DNA from: Crocodylus rhombifer
Taxonomy: Eukaryota > Chordata > Crocodylia > Crocodylidae
Assembly: GCA_038503035.1 (NCBI GenBank)
Contig: JAVSML010001012.1
Span: 186,001-250,000 of the forward strand
Length of the DNA: 64,000 nucleotides
Direction of reading: 5' to 3'
Under the pieces are notes generated by a model. It ran no database searches, was not told the origin of the DNA, and saw nothing but the letters and a program-made list of their open reading frames with translations. The position numbers and the translations under genes are program-made. Numbering within the stretch: position 1 is the stretch's first letter; the number at the start of each line of letters is the position of its first letter. Below are positions 51,945-61,978 of the stretch, in pieces.

Positions 51945-52085
51945 CTCCTCTGTGAGATGGGGCAATACTATTCTCTCATTTTACAGGAAGAAAACAGAGG
52001 CAAAAAGTCTGAAGTATGTAGTTGGGAAGGGATTAAAGGAGCCCCAGTTCTAGGCTTGTGTTTAAGCCACTGGCCATCCTTTCAG
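51945..52085 (+). mobile_element. MIR-type SINE remnant in the TIAM1 intron
   Basis: ctctgtgagatggggcaata, ctctcattttacaggaagaa and taagccactggccatcctt match the MIR core and 3' end order. Confidence 0.45.
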
Positions 52086-55000
52086 ACCTCTTGCATGCAG
52101 TTCACAAAGTCCTTGGCTGTGATGTTCAGTCTCCCTGGACCTGTTGGTAAAAGTGCTCAGACCTGCAAGGACATGATACCCTCCTGCAAGAGGCTCCCAG
52201 AGACTCCAATCTCTCAGTAGAAGTTGTTGAGATTTGCAGATTGAGCCAAGAGCAATGGATCTGTGCTGCTTCATTCTGTTACGTGACCTGAGGTCTGGAT
52301 CCTGCTGTTGTCCTTTGAGAACAACTCTTACAGTGTATATACATTGAAATGATTTGCTTCAAATTTTCACAGAATCCAAGGTTTCCAAAGTAATGAGTAA
52401 TTTTTTGTTTGGTGTCCATCCTGATGCATGTTAAAGGAACATGCAGTTTCTGAAAATACTGAGCACTGTTCTCTGAAAATCAGACTCCTTTAATGCATCC
52501 CAGAAGACCTGAAATTACTCCTTTTAAAACACTACATACATGTTTATTTTTATATACTATTTTGTCCACGGGCCCTTTGCCTGGGCCTGGGAGCAAGTAA
52601 GTGGATTTACAACAAAACCCCCCAGAAAACTAACAACAAAACCAAAAAAACCCAGAGTAAAAGAATAGAATCTCTGTATCTGCTTTTGATTTCAAGAGAG
52701 AATAAATACATGAATTTTTTTTTCGCTGTTTCTACTGAAAAAGGTCAAACTTTAACAGTGAAACGTGGGAGTCTCTTTTACTTAATTGGGTGCTAGAGCC
52801 TTTAGCAATAGGCAGACAATTAGCTTCAATATGTGCAAGCAATTAATATTCGGCAAGTGGCTTTGGGGCACCCACACTGCAGTTCTTGTTTTTCATCACA
52901 ATTTAACATTAAGGGTTCAGCTATGCTGAATCAAGAATTCCAGTCGAGCTCTGCTGGGATCCTATTTGGCTTTTGGAGCTCATATGATGTAGGTGGAAAT
53001 GGCTTAATTGGCTGACATTTTCACCCATTTTTGCTTAAAGAAAGGCAGTTCCTCTTGTATGCAGCTTTTTTTCACTTTGGGTTCTTAAGAAACCCTCGGA
53101 ATACTAGAGTGTTTGTTGAAATCTAAATTTCCTGCAGCAACTGCATTGTGCCCAGCCAGGTTCTCAACATCCATTGAGATGCGAAAAAAATTATCTGGCT
53201 AAAGCTCATCCAAAAATCTCTCTCTCCCCCTTCTTGCAGATTTCTGCACAAATATAACCATGCAACCCATAGTACATTTGTCCTCAATAACTCTAATTAA
53301 CATTCCTGAAGTCAAATGATGAGGAAGAAGCAATAACTCTGAGATATAGTTTTGTACCATCTCCAAAATGTGCCCTCTACCTTCTGCTCCATGTAAAATT
53401 TGTGATTAGAATTGTGGGTAATAGTGGTTGTCAACAAATGACCATGGAAGTCCAGTAAACTTAAGGGTGTCATTTTCCAGCATGCACCCATTAATTAATA
53501 TTTTGAAAACTGGAGTATGGTCTGAATACTCTTCTGGTTTGTTTTTTAAATAATTGGTGATAAAGGACATAACCAGTAACACTTTAGATTTGAGAAAATA
53601 GATGCAACTTGCATATGAAGGGATTGGTCTTGTTTTTCCTCAAGCGGCTGCTCCGTAGTAGTAAACTATAGGGGACTCTACTTCTTTCAGAAGCTTTAGT
53701 TCAAGTGGTGGCTCTGAGAGTTGAAGGATCAAACACTCTGATCACCCAGGTCGGTCATTTACATTATGTAGTGCAAGAACCGTGGTAAGTTGTCCCTTGA
53801 CTCTAACAACAAATGTCTGTGCTTCAACTATAGTATCATGTTCTTTATAAAATGCAATGAGAAGAGAGTGAGCAGATTTTTCCTGTGTACCCCTTTTGGA
53901 AACATGAAGATGCAAGTACCAAGCTCAAAACTTGGTTCCTGACATCGTTAAAAATATTTTGGTCACATTTTCAAGTCTATTACAATTTTTAGGTCTATGC
54001 AGATGTTCAGCTAGTGATTTGGGATCTCAGGCCTTTCTTAAAAGAACATCCTTTGTGGAAAAATCTTATAGAATACAATAGAAATTAAACCACTAGGATT
54101 TCATAGGAATATGATCAGGCTGTACATAGATATCAATCTAAAAATACAGTTTAACACAGACTCATATCTTTCATGTGGATTTTTGTACCATCCCATAGGC
54201 TGGTGGTTTTCTTTTAAATCTTACAAAACTTCTCCACAGAGGATAGTTGCATGTATTTCAGTTCATAGTCTTGTCTGATATTAGAAACATGAGTAAAAAA
54301 CATGAGTCTTATTCCAACTAGAGTCAAATGAGAGGGTAGAACACTTATAATGATACACATCTTTTATAAATGACTAAATGTGAGAAGTATAACCACATTG
54401 CTTTCATTCTGTGCATCTTGTTATCCCAAATACTAGTTAGTTAACCAAAGTTCTGTGATACCCTGCATTTTAAAACTTACCCAAATCTCTGTCATGTATC
54501 TTAAGCCATGTATTGAGTATTACCATTCTAGATATTTTAAAACAACCAGTCCCTTCATAGTGTACTCGTATTTCTGCATTGTGGGGAGAAGAAGCTCATG
54601 GAAATGCACATTTTGGACTTCTTGGGCTAACATTTTATTACTCGCTTACCATTTCTTTTCTCCCTTTGTTCTTTGAACAGACATAATGGGAGGAAAATCA
54701 GCAGCCATTATAGCTGATGTGGTTCCATTAAGTTCATTTTTAGATGGAAAAAGTTTGACGTTTATATATGTGGAGTGTTTGTGCTATTGTAATAATTGTG
54801 ACCCCTATTGGCTGTATATACCATGTGTCTGTAGCTTCAAGGACTTCCTGCCTCGAAAACCACAGGCACTTGTCACAGCTGACTCTGATGGATGTAGCTT
54901 GCCCTAGCAAGCCATTCTAGTTAAGTGTTTTCAGTGAAACATTTATTTTCGGAATGCTTCAGTTTATTATCCTGTGACCTAGTTATCATCCAGCTTGACA

Positions 55001-55086
55001 GTCATGTTTCTGCCTTGTTTAGTTACAAGACTGATCAGGGGAACTCCTCTCAAATGATACATGTTTCCAAGGTGCTTTTTCTAAGT

Positions 55087-55225
55087 CCATAGAAAAGCAG
55101 GGCTGGAAGGTACCTCACAGGGTCGTCTAGTCCAGCCACCACCCTCAGCAGCCTGAGAAGGTGCCTCTGTCCAACAGGAGGGGGCTGCAGGCAGCGTTGA
55201 CCTCACCCCTTCTGCCTTCCACTGT
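55087..55225 (-). mobile_element. CR1 3' fragment
   Basis: ccatagaaaagcagggctgg and gtcgtctagtccagcc are the reverse complement of a CR1 3' end; it is truncated after about 140 bp. Confidence 0.7.
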
Positions 55226-55371
55226 AACGCCAAGCACTGGAGCTACCAAGCAGTCAGGTTGTTACTTTTCTTCTTTCTCTTTTCTAGGCTGTCAAACACT
55301 TTCAAGGAACAGTCAGCTCTCCTTGACTTGTAATGGGTACAGCCATGTAACCCTGTATTTTACTTCATGGA

Positions 55372-55475
55372 TGTTCATAGTTGTTAGGGGCTGGAAAGGA
55401 CCTTACAGATCATCAGGTCCAGCCCCCCTGCACTTGGTCAGGAAAGACTGCTGGGATCAGATGACCCCATTTTGA
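55372..55475 (-). mobile_element. CR1 3' fragment, second copy nearby
   Basis: ttcatagttgttaggggctg, ccttacagatcatcagg and tgctgggatcagatgacccc parallel the CR1 tail at 44,730. It lies about 150 bp after the previous fragment, in the same orientation. Confidence 0.75.
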
Positions 55476-57584
55476 TCAAGGGTGTTGCCACTTACTTAGC
55501 TCCTATGCAGTCAGAATGGGCATGTGTTAGCAGTTCCCTTTAAAAATTGTCTTCCTCTGGGTGGTCTACTTGGTTGCAAGACAAGCGAGCTTTGAAGGGG
55601 CCAACTCAGCTTGTCATTCAGGGGTGGGTGTGGGTGGGAGGAGGGCCACAGCCTCAGGGCTTTAAGACCTGGTTGGAGAGATTTCCTGCGTTGCTGTTGG
55701 CAGCAAGTAAGCTACTTTTGCTGTGAGTCTTTGTGGGAGTAGAGAGACCTTGTAATGTATTCCTATGTGCAAGAATTGCAAGCACCGCGGTTTTATTAGA
55801 TTAAAGTCTGCTTCTACTGCCCTTGTTCACATTAATACTTGGGTTTGTCCTATTGAAATCAGTGCCAAAGAAATGAAGAAACTGCTTTGTATATATGCTC
55901 CCACAGTAATGCTCCATACTGTTTGCTGTTAAAGGGTCTATTGTCCTCTCACTGTTCATTCCCACAAACTAAGCTCTCAATTTTTTTTTTTTAAGAAAAA
56001 ACAATTCCACATGGATATGAAAGAAACCTTCCAAATGTAGAAGGAGTAAACATGTAGCATCATGTTCTTGAGTTTGCAAGCAGCCTCAGACAATCACTTG
56101 GGGCTGCCCCAGCTATCTCTGTGAAGTCCAATTTGTAGCAATTTTAAATAAGGCATAATTAACTACTTCACTACTGATTATTTTATTATATATCATGCTA
56201 GCTGAATGCCTGTGTGGGGGCAGTGAAGAATACTGGAATGAGGGTTGTAAGGTATCTGACTGCTATTAAGGATTGCTGGGGAAGGGAGTTTAGGCCCTTG
56301 CTGCCCAGCATTTGTACATGGTGCTGATTTATCCCACCAGAGGAAGTGGGACAGGTGATATGCATCTCTCTGCTGTTCTCTCTTGCATCCTACAACAAAA
56401 AGTCCCTTACTCAGTTGTCTAAACACCCAGCTTGTGTACTGAGAGCCCCTCCAGAGCTAAAATGCAAACCAGTGGGGGCAGAGAATCATGGGTTGAATTT
56501 ACAAAAAATATTCCAAGGAATATGCCAATTAGATTAGCCCTTCACTGTTTCATTCTGTACACCACCTCCATTTCTGTATTCACCTGAACCTGCCTCAGAA
56601 TTTTGGGTCATTAACTCTTAGCTGGTGGTGCTCAGCTCGTCAGTGAATCCGTGTTCTGCTGTTTTTCCAGGATATGATCAAGATGGATAGAGACATTGTG
56701 AAAATAAGAGTGATGCTTGGTCTCTGAGATGTATCTAAAGGAGTGGGATAATACCTAGTTATCTAAATACGTTTTTCAAGGAATGATGGCCAAAAATACC
56801 ATCCTGTTGAATCATTTCAAACCATGGCAACATTACCTTTTTTTTTCTTTTTAATGCAACCTATCCAAACTTGCAATGTTTTCAGAGTGGTTACTCTGGT
56901 GTTTGGTATTTTGTGCTGCTCATCATATGCACCACACAAAAGTCAAATACTTAAGGTTAATTTAGTTGACAGGGTGTTTCAGCTGTGGGAAATCTCCAGA
57001 GGTATCAGAGTATAACGCAGACTTGCCGTGTAACTGTACCTCATTCATAGTATGTTGGGGCAGCTCTACAGAACATAAATGAACAACCCCACATTGAGTT
57101 TGCCTTGCATTGCCAGCCTTGGTCTGTGAATGCCAGTATCACTTTTTTTTTTCTATGCCGGATGTATTGCCCAGGTGTGCGGGTCCACAGATGTCTTCTA
57201 AACGTTCTTTGTTATCAACTCCCAATTCCTTTTGTGGTGGCTATCTTGCATTGTGCTCTCATAGCACACTCATGTAAATGTTTAAACTCCTCTGATATTT
57301 CAGCTACCTGTATGATATGAGCCTGATGTGATATACTTTCCAGGAGCTTTCAAGATGTTTCTTTTCCTAGACAGGGGTGTCACGTTCCGGCTGGGCTCTG
57401 CCAGCTTTGCCCAGCAACAGGTGCTGTCAGCACTCTCCACACAATCTGGAAAGCCCCTAATTGAATTGCTGCATGGCCCTTGGCCATGTGCTGGGGAAAC
57501 CCCGTCCCCTGTGGAAAATCCCCGCGGATATTTTTGGTGCAGAAACGTGGCCAGTCGGGGCTTGAAATTGTTTGTCATCTGGCC

Positions 57585-57591
57585 TATAAAA
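57585..57591 (+). promoter_or_regulatory. LTR TATA box
   Basis: TATAAAA lies about 207 bp into the LTR and is preserved at 63,902-63,908 in the 3' LTR. Transcription would start about 25-30 nt downstream, in the CCGCCCAGGGAGAGACC region that is identical in both LTRs. Confidence 0.75.
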
Positions 57592-57866
57592 GCTAGGGTT
57601 GAGCTTCCGCCCAGGGAGAGACCAGAGCGTTTATTGCTTGGTGGGCAGGCCTGGCCAGCTTCCCACGGTTTCTCCTGCCTTTGGACTCTTTGGCACCCGA
57701 TTTGTGCACTTGAGTATCAACCGCTCGTTCATCGTCGTCTTCGGTTTCGAATCCAGCGCTTCGCGTCTGTCTGTTGTTCATCCCTCACCTGAGCCGTGAA
57801 GGACCCAACCAAGTGTAACCGCCTGCACAACCACATCCACACCGGTGGGGTGTAAGTAAGAAACCA

Positions 57867-57872
57867 AATAAA
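57867..57872 (+). terminator. LTR polyadenylation signal
   Basis: AATAAA is followed by a T-rich, then TATGAGTC sequence, which fits the R/U5 boundary of a retroviral LTR. As it sits in sense orientation in a TIAM1 intron, it could in principle end host transcripts early. Confidence 0.7.
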
Positions 57873-57977
57873 GTTTTCCTTGGAACCATTATGAGTCTAC
57901 CTCTCCCTCTCGCGAACTAACACCAGGGGATAGAACCCACCGGGGCTATAGCCACAGCCTGGCTCGCGCCCCGCACA

Positions 57978-57995
57978 TGGCGACGAGGATGGGAT
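57978..57995 (+). other. Primer-binding site, tRNA-Ser(GCU) type
   Basis: TGGCGACGAGGATGGGAT is the reverse complement of ATCCCATCCTCGTCGCCA. From memory, this is the 3' end plus CCA of vertebrate tRNA-Ser with GCU anticodon, matching at all 18 positions. It directly abuts the LTR end, as expected for minus-strand priming. A serine primer is uncommon among well-studied retroviruses. Confidence 0.85.
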
Positions 57996-59740
57996 CCTCA
58001 GCGGAGGGAGACGAAATGCAGCTGGGCTTGAATGCCCACTGCCCATGGGGTGGAGGCTACCGGTCTGTGACGACCCCGGACGATCTTTGGGACCACATAA
58101 TCTTTCATCAAGCAGGTGGCTCACGGAACACGGAAGTGTTCCATGAAAACCGGAGGAAAGGAATGGGCTTTTTCACTCCCCCCCACTGCGTTTGGCTGCG
58201 TGATGGGGAACCTTATGGTCATATTCTGACCAAGGGGAGAAGAGAGTGCCCTGTCTCTTGCCAGGGTTAAACCGAGTAAAACCGCCAACCCCAATCCGGC
58301 ACAGGAATTTGCACGTTGTATTCGGTGTGTGCGTGAAGGGGGAGAGCCCACCCCAGCCGACAACTTTAACTGTCCCCACCTGCATGAAGGGACCCGCGAC
58401 CATGAAATGCTGACCCAGTGCCTCGAGTCATTGGAGAAAGACGGCCGAAACCCGACAAAATGGGCCGCTCCCAAATGGGACAAAGGGAAAATAGTTAATG
58501 TTTTATTTTGTGTGGTGGTCAATCTTCTGCAGGAACACTGGCATCTGTCTGTACACCTAGAGACCCTTGCCCAGGCCACGAGAGGATAGGCAGAGGCCAA
58601 AATTGATGCTGAAGGCGCAGAGCCCAAGCCCAGCCTGCCACAGGTCGCAGAAAAAAATGGTGCCGAGAGCGAAGTGGAGCCCGGTCCATTGGCCCCGCTC
58701 CCTTATGATCAGCCGCAGCCTATGTCAGCAGGCACATCGACTCCGCCCCGGCTGCTGGCGTCAGTGAAGAAGAGCGGGAAAAAGAGAAACTATACCTGTC
58801 CCTTGCAGAAGCTGTGCCTATTGCTTTCCAGAAGACTATCATCGACCCTCAAGGCAGCAGTCAAACCACCACGACTTTTCGGAACCGCACTCACACCGAG
58901 CTGCAGGACTTGATGAAGGAAATAGCGATTCGGCCTGATAAGAGCGCCGTCTGTTGGCTCCGCTGATTAGTGATGGAAGCATCATTGGAGCTTCTCAGTG
59001 GAGAAGGCGGCGCATTCCTGGTGCAGAATGGAGGGTGGAGCAGAGGCCACATGTCCGACCTGCATGGCCTTACGTATAACCAAGCCTGGCCTATCCCATT
59101 GCCAGCTCTTGTTGCCGATGCGCTCGCACGTCGAGCTCACGTCTGGCATGAAGGATGCCTGACTAATCCAAAACCGCTTGCATTGATTCATGCAGCGGTT
59201 GGAGCATCTTATTGTTCTTGGGATCCTATGGCAGGAGCCCTTGGCCTCACTGCCGCCCAGGCTCAGGGTCCATGGCTGCACCGATTTTTGTGGCTTTCGG
59301 GATCAGTTCCCTGCACAACCGAGGCAATTGAGAGCACAACAGAGCTATATGGGAACGAACAGGCGGTCATGCTATGCCTCTTGTTGTTACTGACAATTGG
59401 TGCACCGGTCACACAGTTGCTAGCGCAATTGCCACGCATTCAGAAGGTCTTGCTGAATGAAGGAACGACAGTCAACGTCGTCGTTGAACCTAAAGATTGC
59501 CCGCCGTCTGTCTGTCTCGGAAGCTCGGTTCGCAAGGCCCCAAGAAACCATAGTGGCACACCACCTCAAGCTTGTCGACCACTCCCTGATCGTACCCCTC
59601 GTGAACGGGCTATGTTTGGATTCCTTTTACATCATACCAGGTTGTCAAAAGACCAACTGCACAGAATAGGGGATGAAGGCCAGAAGATTTTGGCTACCAA
59701 CCTAGGCTTCGACGATTACGGCAAGCCAAAAAACGAGTAG
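57996..59740 (+). pseudogene. gag: gag, degenerate
   Basis: Gag would be the structural precursor (matrix, capsid, nucleocapsid). Open segments come in sequence: frame 2 from the primer-binding site to the stop at 58,268-58,270; frame 3 from 58,230, broken by TAG at 58,587-58,589 and continuing to 58,913; then frame 2 again, with a TGA near 58,964, to TAG at 59,738-59,740. The early part holds a Cys/His-rich stretch (about 58,314-58,415 in frame 3). A proline-rich stretch near 58,690 includes PLPY, resembling a late-budding motif. The last 257-codon open segment (58,970-59,740) is the likely capsid and C-terminal region. I see no CX2CX4HX4C zinc knuckle near the end. Two frame changes and two stops make it non-functional. 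Assignment to gag rests on position and the frameshift signal; domain assignments are inference. Confidence 0.75.
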
Positions 59741-59764
59741 CGGCCGCCAGAGCGACCGGCGGCC
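59728..59764 (+). promoter_or_regulatory. Programmed -1 ribosomal frameshift signal at the gag/pro-pol junction
   Basis: The heptamer A AAA AAC (59,728-59,734) is in the zero frame of gag, two codons before the gag stop (GAG TAG). After 7 nt (59,735-59,741), GGCCGCC (59,742-59,748) can pair perfectly with GGCGGCC (59,758-59,764) across a 9-nt loop. A -1 slip from frame 2 gives frame 1, which is open from here through the protease start at 59,776 and on to 60,369. Slippery site, spacer and stem all agree with the established retroviral -1 frameshift layout. A pseudoknot cannot be judged by eye. Confidence 0.88.
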
Positions 59765-61922
59765 TACCTGGTGATATGCGCCCATATACGAACATCGGTA
59801 TAAGAAATCCCACCATGAATAAGAGGCAGTTGGTGAGATTTCTATTGGACACCAGTGCACAAGTTAATATAATTCACGAGGACTACCCACACGAGAGAAC
59901 CAACACCGTGCTACATGTCCAAGGCTTGCACTCATCATCCACCACGCAAGTCGTAAAATTCTATCCTGAGGGCATCACGACGGTCCTCCGGGCTGTTTTA
60001 GGCAATGTCAATCTCCTTGGAATCCCTGGCATCTGTGACTTGCATCTCAAGGGAGCCGTGCTGGAGGCCCTGCCTCTCACTGTACATCTACCTGCATATA
60101 CACCAGAAATGAAACGGGGACGTGACAAGTGGCGGTATTGTCCGATCCCCACAAGAGTCGAGCTACAAAGCCTGTTGAAAGATCTCTTGGCTCGCCTATG
60201 GGACGAGGGAAAGATTGTGCCCATCTCACACAGTGTATACCTCTTGGTGGGATGGGGCATAGCCAAGGCAAGCAATAGTCAATCAGTTCGCCTGGTCATG
60301 GATTATCGCGAGGCGAACCAGCGGTGCCTCTCTCATTATCATGCACCAAAACGCTACCCAACATCATGAGTGAGATAATCCACTTTCAAGCTATCGGGAC
60401 GTGGTGGGGCACAACCATCAACCTCAAAGATATGTTTTTCTCCATTCCACTTGATGATGTTAGCGGACTCCTGAATGTGTGTGTTGAGGGCCAAATCTTC
60501 AAATGGAATGTCTGCCCGCAAGGGTATTGTAATGCGCATGCACTTGCCACTGCTGCCATGAACACCACGTTAAGCAGCTTCCGACCAACTGGTGATACTC
60601 GAGTCTGGTCGTACGTCGATGATCTGGCGATCATGGGATCATCGCGTGACGACACAGAAGACACCTTACGCTGCTTGACTCTGCACCTCCGTATGAACGG
60701 TTGGACTATTAATGAAACTAAATCTTCCAACGCACCACAAAGGCAGTTCACTTTTCTTGGAACAGTGTTCGACATAGACACACGCTGGGGAAAGACCCTC
60801 GCAACTTGAGCCCAGCGAAAAACATCCAAGCACACCCCGAGACTTCAAGAGCATCTTAGGAAAACTTGCGTGGCTCCGAACCTACATTGAGCTGGCCGAC
60901 CTTGGAGTTGTCAGTCGCCTTCAACAGCAGGTCCGGAAAAAGAGTCGCTGTCATGCACCCTGGACCACTTCGGACTCCGCCCGTTTAAATGATCTGTTTG
61001 AGAAGATAGCCGAAACAAAACTCGCTAGTTTCGCTCCAGATCAGACCCTTTCAGTCACCATTGGGTTCACAGAGACTCATCTCTTTGCCACAGGAAAGGC
61101 CGAAGCAGGCAACACAGCATTTCTGTTACACCACTCCTTGCAATGTAACCAACATCATTACGGCATGAGTGGAAAAGTCTGTCTTGGGCTAAAGATGGTA
61201 ACCCAGATACCATTGGGAGGATGCTGCACGCCAATGCCGTATTTGTGCAAAAGAGAAGGGGGCATTCAACCCTACCTTCTTCGCCCCAGGAAAGACGCGG
61301 CAACTGAATCTGATGGGACCCCTCCCCGGGACAAAAAGTCATCCGAAAGGTCTTGTCATCGTCGATCTTGGCACATGGCAGGTAGCCTGTCAACCGCTCA
61401 GTCGCACCCGGGCGACGGACATTATCAGCGCTCTTCTTGCAGTAGGTTCTTCCTGGCAGTTACCTACGAGCATTCAAAGCGACAGAGGTCTGCCGTTTGG
61501 CAGTGAGAAGCTTCAAGCATTTGCACGTGAACACAACATCAATTGGCACCTACACGTGCCCTACCACCCCCAATCTAACGGGGTTGTCCATTGGCCTCCT
61601 GAAGGGGAAACTATGGCTGGCCAACAATAGAAAATGTAAAGGGTGGGAACGACATCTAAAACTATACCTCCTCAATATGAACGCTGATAAAGATCTATGG
61701 CAGGAACGCGCGCCCAATCCTCAACTGCCGTGGACGCCGAAATTCGCCCTTGATGAGCCTGTGGGGCTTACCTTGCCTTCAGAGAGAGTGACTCACCCGG
61801 ATCCACTCGAGGCAACGATGTGTTGCGCCGAACAGTACCCAAATACGTACTACGTCCAAGCCCACATGAAGACTTACCTGGCCCATCACAACTGGCTGGC
61901 CAGACGATCGAGATCAACCTAA
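59735..61922 (+). pseudogene. pol: pro-pol (protease, reverse transcriptase, integrase), degenerate
   Basis: Segments in order: frame 1 to 60,369 holds protease and the RT fingers; frame 3, about 60,320-60,809, holds the RT palm; frame 1, about 60,811-61,230, holds RT thumb/connection-like sequence; frame 2, about 61,230-61,600, holds integrase; a shift near 61,588 leads to the integrase C-terminus, which ends at 61,922. The protease motif has DTS (59,848-59,856) where DTG is usual. RT retains LKD and YVDD (60,612-60,623). Integrase has CRIC, then Asn (61,307-61,309) where a catalytic Asp usually precedes GPLP, and SDRG (second Asp 61,481-61,483). The third catalytic Glu falls at the shift. 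No RNase H signature is seen. At about 730 codons it is well below the usual 1,100 or more, so an internal deletion is inferred. Confidence 0.9.
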
Positions 61923-61976
61923 TCATTGTTTAATATTTGAATTTTCTATGTTAATGGTTTCTGCTTGTCTTTTTAT

Positions 61977-61978
61977 AG
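61977..61978 (+). other. Probable env splice acceptor
   Basis: A pyrimidine-rich run (about 61,959-61,974, ending in tcttttta) is followed by TAG at 61,976-61,978, just after the pol stop and 15 nt before an ATGATG at 61,994. This is where a subgenomic env mRNA acceptor is expected. Confidence 0.6.

Larger units (their letters stand above)
49414..57377 (+). other. TIAM1 intron between the coding exon and the provirus
   Basis: Besides the MIR remnant (51,945) and two CR1 tails (55,087; 55,372) this is unique-looking AT-rich intron. A 170-codon + frame at 49,435 and a 115-codon frame at 50,331 use TTG-type or unsupported starts and show no domain. No second TIAM1 coding exon is visible. Confidence 0.6.
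57378..57977 (+). repeat. 5' long terminal repeat of the provirus
   Basis: The LTR starts TGTCACG and ends CCGCACA directly before the TGG of the primer-binding site, giving the usual TGT...ACA inverted ends. A TATA box (TATAAAA, 57,585-57,591) and a polyadenylation signal (AATAAA, 57,867-57,872) divide it into U3 (about 207 bp before TATA), a long R of roughly 250-270 bp, and U5. The first 300 bp are repeated at 63,701-64,000. Confidence 0.95.

Noticed and set aside
57977..57979. ATG overlapping the primer-binding site as the gag start
   Set aside because: It results from the LTR's final A plus the TG of the primer site; later ATGs at 57,989 or 58,016 are as likely. Left open.
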